Source: Liolophura sinensis (taxonomy: Eukaryota; Mollusca; Polyplacophora; Chitonida; Chitonidae). From it: a stretch of DNA of 64,000 nucleotides. Where the stretch lies: NCBI RefSeq assembly GCF_032854445.1, contig NC_088303.1, positions 33,831,265 to 33,895,264 on the forward strand, read 5' to 3'. Shown piece after piece: positions 60,808-64,000 of the stretch. Position 1 is the first letter of the stretch. Every line of letters begins with the position of its first letter. A program made the translations under genes and the position numbers. The notes below the pieces were generated by a model. The model was not told the origin of the DNA. It did no database searches and saw only the letters and a list, made by a program, of their open reading frames with translations.

Positions 60808-63313
60808 GCATGTTCAGAAGCATATACAGGCCCTTAAATGACACTTCTGATACCAACACTTTCTGATAAAAAATTAATCAAACTTCTGAGTGGCACAATT
60901 ATGTGAGTGAATCAATCAGAATCAAGCCAAACATGTCGCTTAAAAAAGCTAAACTTTAAGTGAAATACAGTTTGTACAACTACACGGATCATTTATTCAT
61001 TCATGTACAAACAGAGCGAATGCAGATATTGTACAAACATTTTTAAACGAAGCACTTAAAGTTACTCACCCTGTTGTTGTCCTAGAATCTGCACCAATAA
61101 CAACTCCATCAGCAAACTCTATTGCAGCAATAGTTGTCTACAAGGAAAAAATGATTAATATCGGAAACCTGACCAAGAGAGCATTTTCTGAGCGTACCAC
61201 ATCTTGGGCCTACCACCTTGTTCACGCTGTGGAATGTTATCAACCGGGCCATCCATAAAAGTTAGTTAGTTAATGATAACCTGACAAATTCGTTAAAAAA
61301 AGGAGACCTACTCTAAAATTCTGATTGGGCTGTTTTGTTGCAGCCACACAACAGCCCATACTCCTGTGTAATGCTTATCAGTTTTTAGTTATTTTCTTCT
61401 AATCCCTGTCTGTTTACTGCTGATGCCCAAACTGGTATGTTCGTTTCATTTTTCCATCCTCCCAGGCTTACTAGATCCGACGTTACAGGAAATATTATCA
61501 AAATATACTTTGTTTGATTGATTGAATATTTCACTAACATGTACACAGCTGGGGTCTGCATTATATTTGGCAGAAACCAGGTTCAAGGAAAGACATGACC
61601 ATCTGCATGTTGCTGTCAGATCTTCCCTAGTACAACTGGAGAGGAAGACAGCATGGACTAGAATTCACAGCTATCACAATGGTGAGAGGCTCTTGGGTCA
61701 TTATGCTGCGGTAGCACACTAAACACCAGGCCACAGAGGCCCCAAAGATCTTATAAGAGGTCTGAAAGTACTGAAGGTACACTGAGTGCACCCTGCTCAT
61801 GACATAAACACAAGGGACATTCACAAGTATAGAACTTGTACTGGCACATATGCATGCGTAGGGTTTTATGTTTTACTTCACATTTTTTCAGTCATATGAC
61901 AACATTATTCAGCATGTATGTAAATACAACTATTGAGGTTGGTATACAATTTTCTACATTGGGTGGTTGCCAGTGCTAGTCCGAATTTTCTCACTACAAC
62001 TTGCAGCAGATATTGTGATAAACATGACAGCATGCTGCAGTTCTAGTCAGAAGTTGCTCCATTTAAAAGAATTAAGATGTTGCGGGGAGACGTAAATTTT
62101 ACATCGAGCAACAGAAAGTCTTGAGAAATTACAGTGAAAAACAGCCCCAAATGTGTCGGAATGACTGTAAGGAACATTTAACACTTCACATGCGCATTAA
62201 AACTTCCCTAGCGTAAATTGTTGTCAATCGAGTGGTCAATATAATCAACTAAACTGTTACGAGTCTTTCTGAACCAAAAGCGACCCGTGACAAATTCAAA
62301 AATTCACAAATAAACTACATTTTCAGGCACAACACCCAGTATAGCTTCAGCAGTCTAGCACCATTTCGATCACCTGCAAGAACAAGGAGACTGACCTAAA
62401 GGCTGTGAGCTCATGAAATGACCCAGCCTCAATCTGATGGGTGACTAGATTTGCCATAATGACTGTTATAAGATATTATCTCCCTAGAATGACTTTAATA
62501 TTTTCTGTGCTCACACTGAGCACATGACTGGTATGCGCAACTATCAAAATGAAATGGCAGTCACAGTGGGGGTAGTGTCTGAAACTGTAATTTATTTTGG
62601 GAATTGGTGCGGCTGCCATGGATCACTTTTGGACTCAGAACGGGTTAGTAGATTGTGGGGACCACTCGATTTACACTAGGGAAGTTTTAATGCGCGTATG
62701 AATATGTCGTAAATGTGCCTTCCCGTCATTCTGACACATTTGGGGTTGTATTCCACCGTAACTCTCGCTAGACTTTGTGTGCTCGATTTAAGAGTTACGT
62801 TACTCTGCAAATAATTAAACGTTATCAGAAGTAGCAACTGTTTTGAATGGAGCAACATCTGACTAGAACTACAGCATGCCGTAAGGCTTATCACAATATC
62901 TGCTTCAATTTCTAGTTGGAAAATTTGGACTATCCCACTGCATGAATTCTGGCTTTCCCCCTCCCTTTTTTTCGGCTACAAAGGGTCTGTTGCCGATCCA
63001 CTTATACTTGCTATACACCCCAAATGGCACTTTGGGGGAAAATCGGACTGAGCAAGCCATATAACTGCCACTGGACAAGTGACAGAAGACTGTTCAGTAT
63101 CTTCTGTTGTTGTTGTATTTTGAGAGAGTATATACCAAAATCGTCGTCATTACATTGTCATTCTCGCGATTCCAGCTCTCTACTTCGGCACTAGTAAATT
63201 AGTTATTTTCTACTCACCCCTGTTTCATGTTCAGCCGTCAGCCAGTCTGGAGTCAAGTCATCGGGTCGGTAAAATGATTGGAAATTTCTGCTCGTCATGC
63301 CCGTTACTGCCAT
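55860..63313 (-). CDS. PSMB6: Proteasome subunit beta type-6 (beta1), 6 exons, 233 aa
   Basis: Exons on the minus strand are 63313-63218, 61137-61070, 59239-59108, 58461-58332, 57529-57385 and 55990-55860. All have GT-AG borders and exact phase agreement. The product is the beta1 subunit of the 20S proteasome, which cleaves after acidic residues (the caspase-like activity). A 32-residue propeptide ends in ETG. The mature enzyme starts TTIAAIEF, with nucleophile Thr1 the first residue of exon 2. Asp17 and Arg19 are in GADSRTTTG, Lys33 in VTDKLT, and the beta1-specific S1-pocket Arg45 in [22 protein letters not shown] and ERDGSSGG-like NRDGSSGG are typical, and the C-terminus is LPKFYESS. The length is close to the human protein (about 239 aa). 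It should be an essential housekeeping gene. Introns carry SINEs, a 970-bp inverted-repeat element, two MITEs and a tandem array. Confidence 0.97.
56384..57185. repeat. Tandem array of about 150-180-bp units, three copies, split by a SINE (PSMB6 intron 5)
   Basis: The phrase gtattgagctcagggtttgc occurs at about 56417 and 56866, and a diverged tgtattgagctgaagttttg at about 57158. Each is accompanied by accgtaaat, then ttcctgact and ttaggggtg/ttaggtgtgg blocks. The family B SINE at 56577-56848 interrupts the second unit. Confidence 0.75.
56577..56848 (+). repeat. SINE family B, 5'-truncated, 13-bp target-site duplication
   Basis: It starts within the body at tgtaacttcctcgcttggca and ends in CACT repeats. 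tcaaaatgcactg flanks it at 56564-56576 and 56849-56861. A 5'-truncated copy with a good duplication shows LINE-style target-primed insertion. Confidence 0.92.
57343..57369. repeat. (GA)n microsatellite next to PSMB6 exon 5
   Basis: About 13 ga units, ending 15 bases from the exon 5 splice donor at 57384. Confidence 0.95.
57730..57961 (-). repeat. SINE family A, full length but diverged
   Basis: From the TTTA-rich tail (57730) to aaccactcgactacggaggc at the head. Confidence 0.85.
58041..58283 (+). repeat. SINE family A, diverged
   Basis: cctggccacatggttagtgt, then cctctcaccaatgtagccac and caacctgcggatggctgtgg, with the tail ttcttgattatggcataaaa. Confidence 0.85.
59349..59686. mobile_element. 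MITE-like element, 338 bp, PSMB6 intron 2
   Basis: The ends are perfect 18-bp inverted repeats: attctgtaagacggcctg at 59349-59366 and its reverse complement at 59669-59686. The interior is non-coding. Confidence 0.75.
60403..60553 (-). repeat. SINE family A, internally deleted
   Basis: gtggtgttttacactgtact through gctaaccacctcagttatgg. About 100 bases of the body are missing. Confidence 0.82.
60755..60971. mobile_element. MITE family M2, second copy, PSMB6 intron 2
   Basis: The ends are gctgtatttcac and gtgaaatacagt. The inner half matches 43783-43972. It contains a run of about 27 A after position 60780. Confidence 0.78.
61510..61744 (-). repeat. SINE family A, diverged
   Basis: gaatatttcactaacatgta, then catgaccatctgcatgttgc and ccaggccacagaggcccc at the head end. 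The tail is damaged. Confidence 0.82.
61971..62940. mobile_element. 970-bp element with long imperfect inverted repeats, PSMB6 intron 1
   Basis: The left arm (about 61971-62240) and right arm (about 62650-62940) are reverse complements with substitutions and small gaps. Outer ends are cagtgctagtccgaattttc and gaaaatttggactatcccac followed by tg. Inner pairs include cagatattgtgata / tatcacaatatctg (via gcttatcacaatatctgctt) and aaacttccctag / ctagggaagttt. About 410 bases of unrelated sequence separate the arms. It looks like a non-autonomous foldback or long-TIR DNA transposon. No coding sequence and no clear target duplication were seen. Confidence 0.8.
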
Positions 63314-63395
63314 GTTGATTTGTGTAGGTATGCTTTTGTTGATATTTTACCCGTGAGTCCAAGGACGTAAGTCCAGGTTTAGCCGCTGACTCCAG

Positions 63396-63403
63396 TGACG
63401 TCA
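63396..63403. promoter_or_regulatory. CRE/ATF-type palindrome upstream of PSMB6
   Basis: TGACGTCA lies 83 bases upstream of the PSMB6 start codon, in the expected promoter. The match is exact, but a role is inferred from position only. Confidence 0.45.
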
Positions 63404-64000
63404 TGGGTAAGGGTAGCGAGAGGGGATCCACTGCAAACGTGTGAGCAACATAAAAAATGATGAACAATATTAATTTACTAAAATATTTTCATTTATTATT
63501 ACTAATCATGATTTAGAGTACAATAATATAGCTCTAATATGATATATTAGTACATATTTTAAAAAAATTTTCTTCAACTTCCAGCAAGTCATTTAATTTC
63601 CACTTTACCCTCCTAACATTTTTGGTTTACTTCCAGAAAATAGTTTAGGTCCTAGGGTAAAACAATGCGCATGATTAGTAGAGGTTTTGTCTTCGCGGTT
63701 GGTTTAAAGCACATGTTACACGACCTGTTGTGGAGTGTCAGGGATTTTCAAAGTCTGACAGATGAACCTCAAACTTTACAGTTACTCGGTGCACCGTAAT
63801 TTTGAAGTACACGTACATGTAATTTGGGACTATATAACAGTTATATTAGTCCCATATGTAACTGGTTTTCGAATAAATTGAATATCCTTGCCTTTACTGA
63901 CAAACTGTCTCGTAAAATGAATGCGTGTAGGCTATGCATTGCACGCGCGAGTTATGACATACAAATGACAGAAAATGTGCACAATTGGGCTTGTTTTGAA
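63404..64000. other. No gene recognised beyond the PSMB6 upstream region
   Basis: AT-rich DNA with short open frames only. Confidence 0.4.

Overview
The window is AT-rich animal genomic DNA. Its introns have GT-AG borders, its genes are far apart, and short retroposons are very dense. The recognisable host genes are metazoan. The tRNA-derived SINEs (tails reading gagtacggcgtaaaacacc or gagtacgacgttaaaccc) are of a type I associate with marine lophotrochozoans. A mollusc is my best guess, and a brachiopod or another lophotrochozoan cannot be excluded. I see no bacterial or organellar sequence.

Host genes. (1) A single-exon orphan 7TM receptor lies at 12374-13462 (+). (2) A five-exon synaptotagmin-like gene lies at 20373-25553 (-): N-terminal membrane anchor, C2A, then a C2B that lacks the usual calcium-binding aspartates. 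(3) A complete eight-coding-exon CARD caspase (initiator type, about 438 aa) lies at 40528-52557 (+), with a probable non-coding first exon near 38.1-38.23 kb. (4) A complete six-exon proteasome subunit beta type-6 (beta1, about 233 aa) lies at 55860-63313 (-). Receptor and synaptotagmin converge, as do caspase and proteasome subunit. Splice phases agree across every junction I checked in genes 2-4.

Mobile DNA. From 1 to about 2.5 kb is a decayed DIRS-type tyrosine-recombinase retroelement (+). At 4280-4687 (-) is a tyrosine-recombinase fragment of Crypton type. From about 5.5 to 11.6 kb a broken Penelope-like retroelement (-) is split by a 4.36-kb hAT-type DNA transposon (5736-10092), which has matching 12-bp ends, a 5-bp target duplication and a frameshifted transposase. 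The rest is studded with at least five SINE families (more than 35 copies or fragments, several with clear target-site duplications) and several small inverted-repeat elements, including a 970-bp one in the first PSMB6 intron. An unclassified dispersed repeat is present at four places.

Tandem repeats are prominent: a 31-bp array just after the receptor, a 27-bp array starting at the synaptotagmin stop codon, a roughly 120-140-bp array at 20.9-21.4 kb, a 20-bp array at 34.75 kb, a different 31-bp array of about 23 copies in a caspase intron, and a roughly 150-180-bp tandem unit in the last PSMB6 intron that was split by a SINE.

There is no operon-like organisation and no sign of an undescribed multi-gene system. 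The most notable items are the nested hAT-in-Penelope insertion, the variant caspase active-site motif (QACQG), the divergent orphan receptor, the open-frame minisatellite touching the synaptotagmin stop codon, and unrelated SINE families that share one 3' tail.
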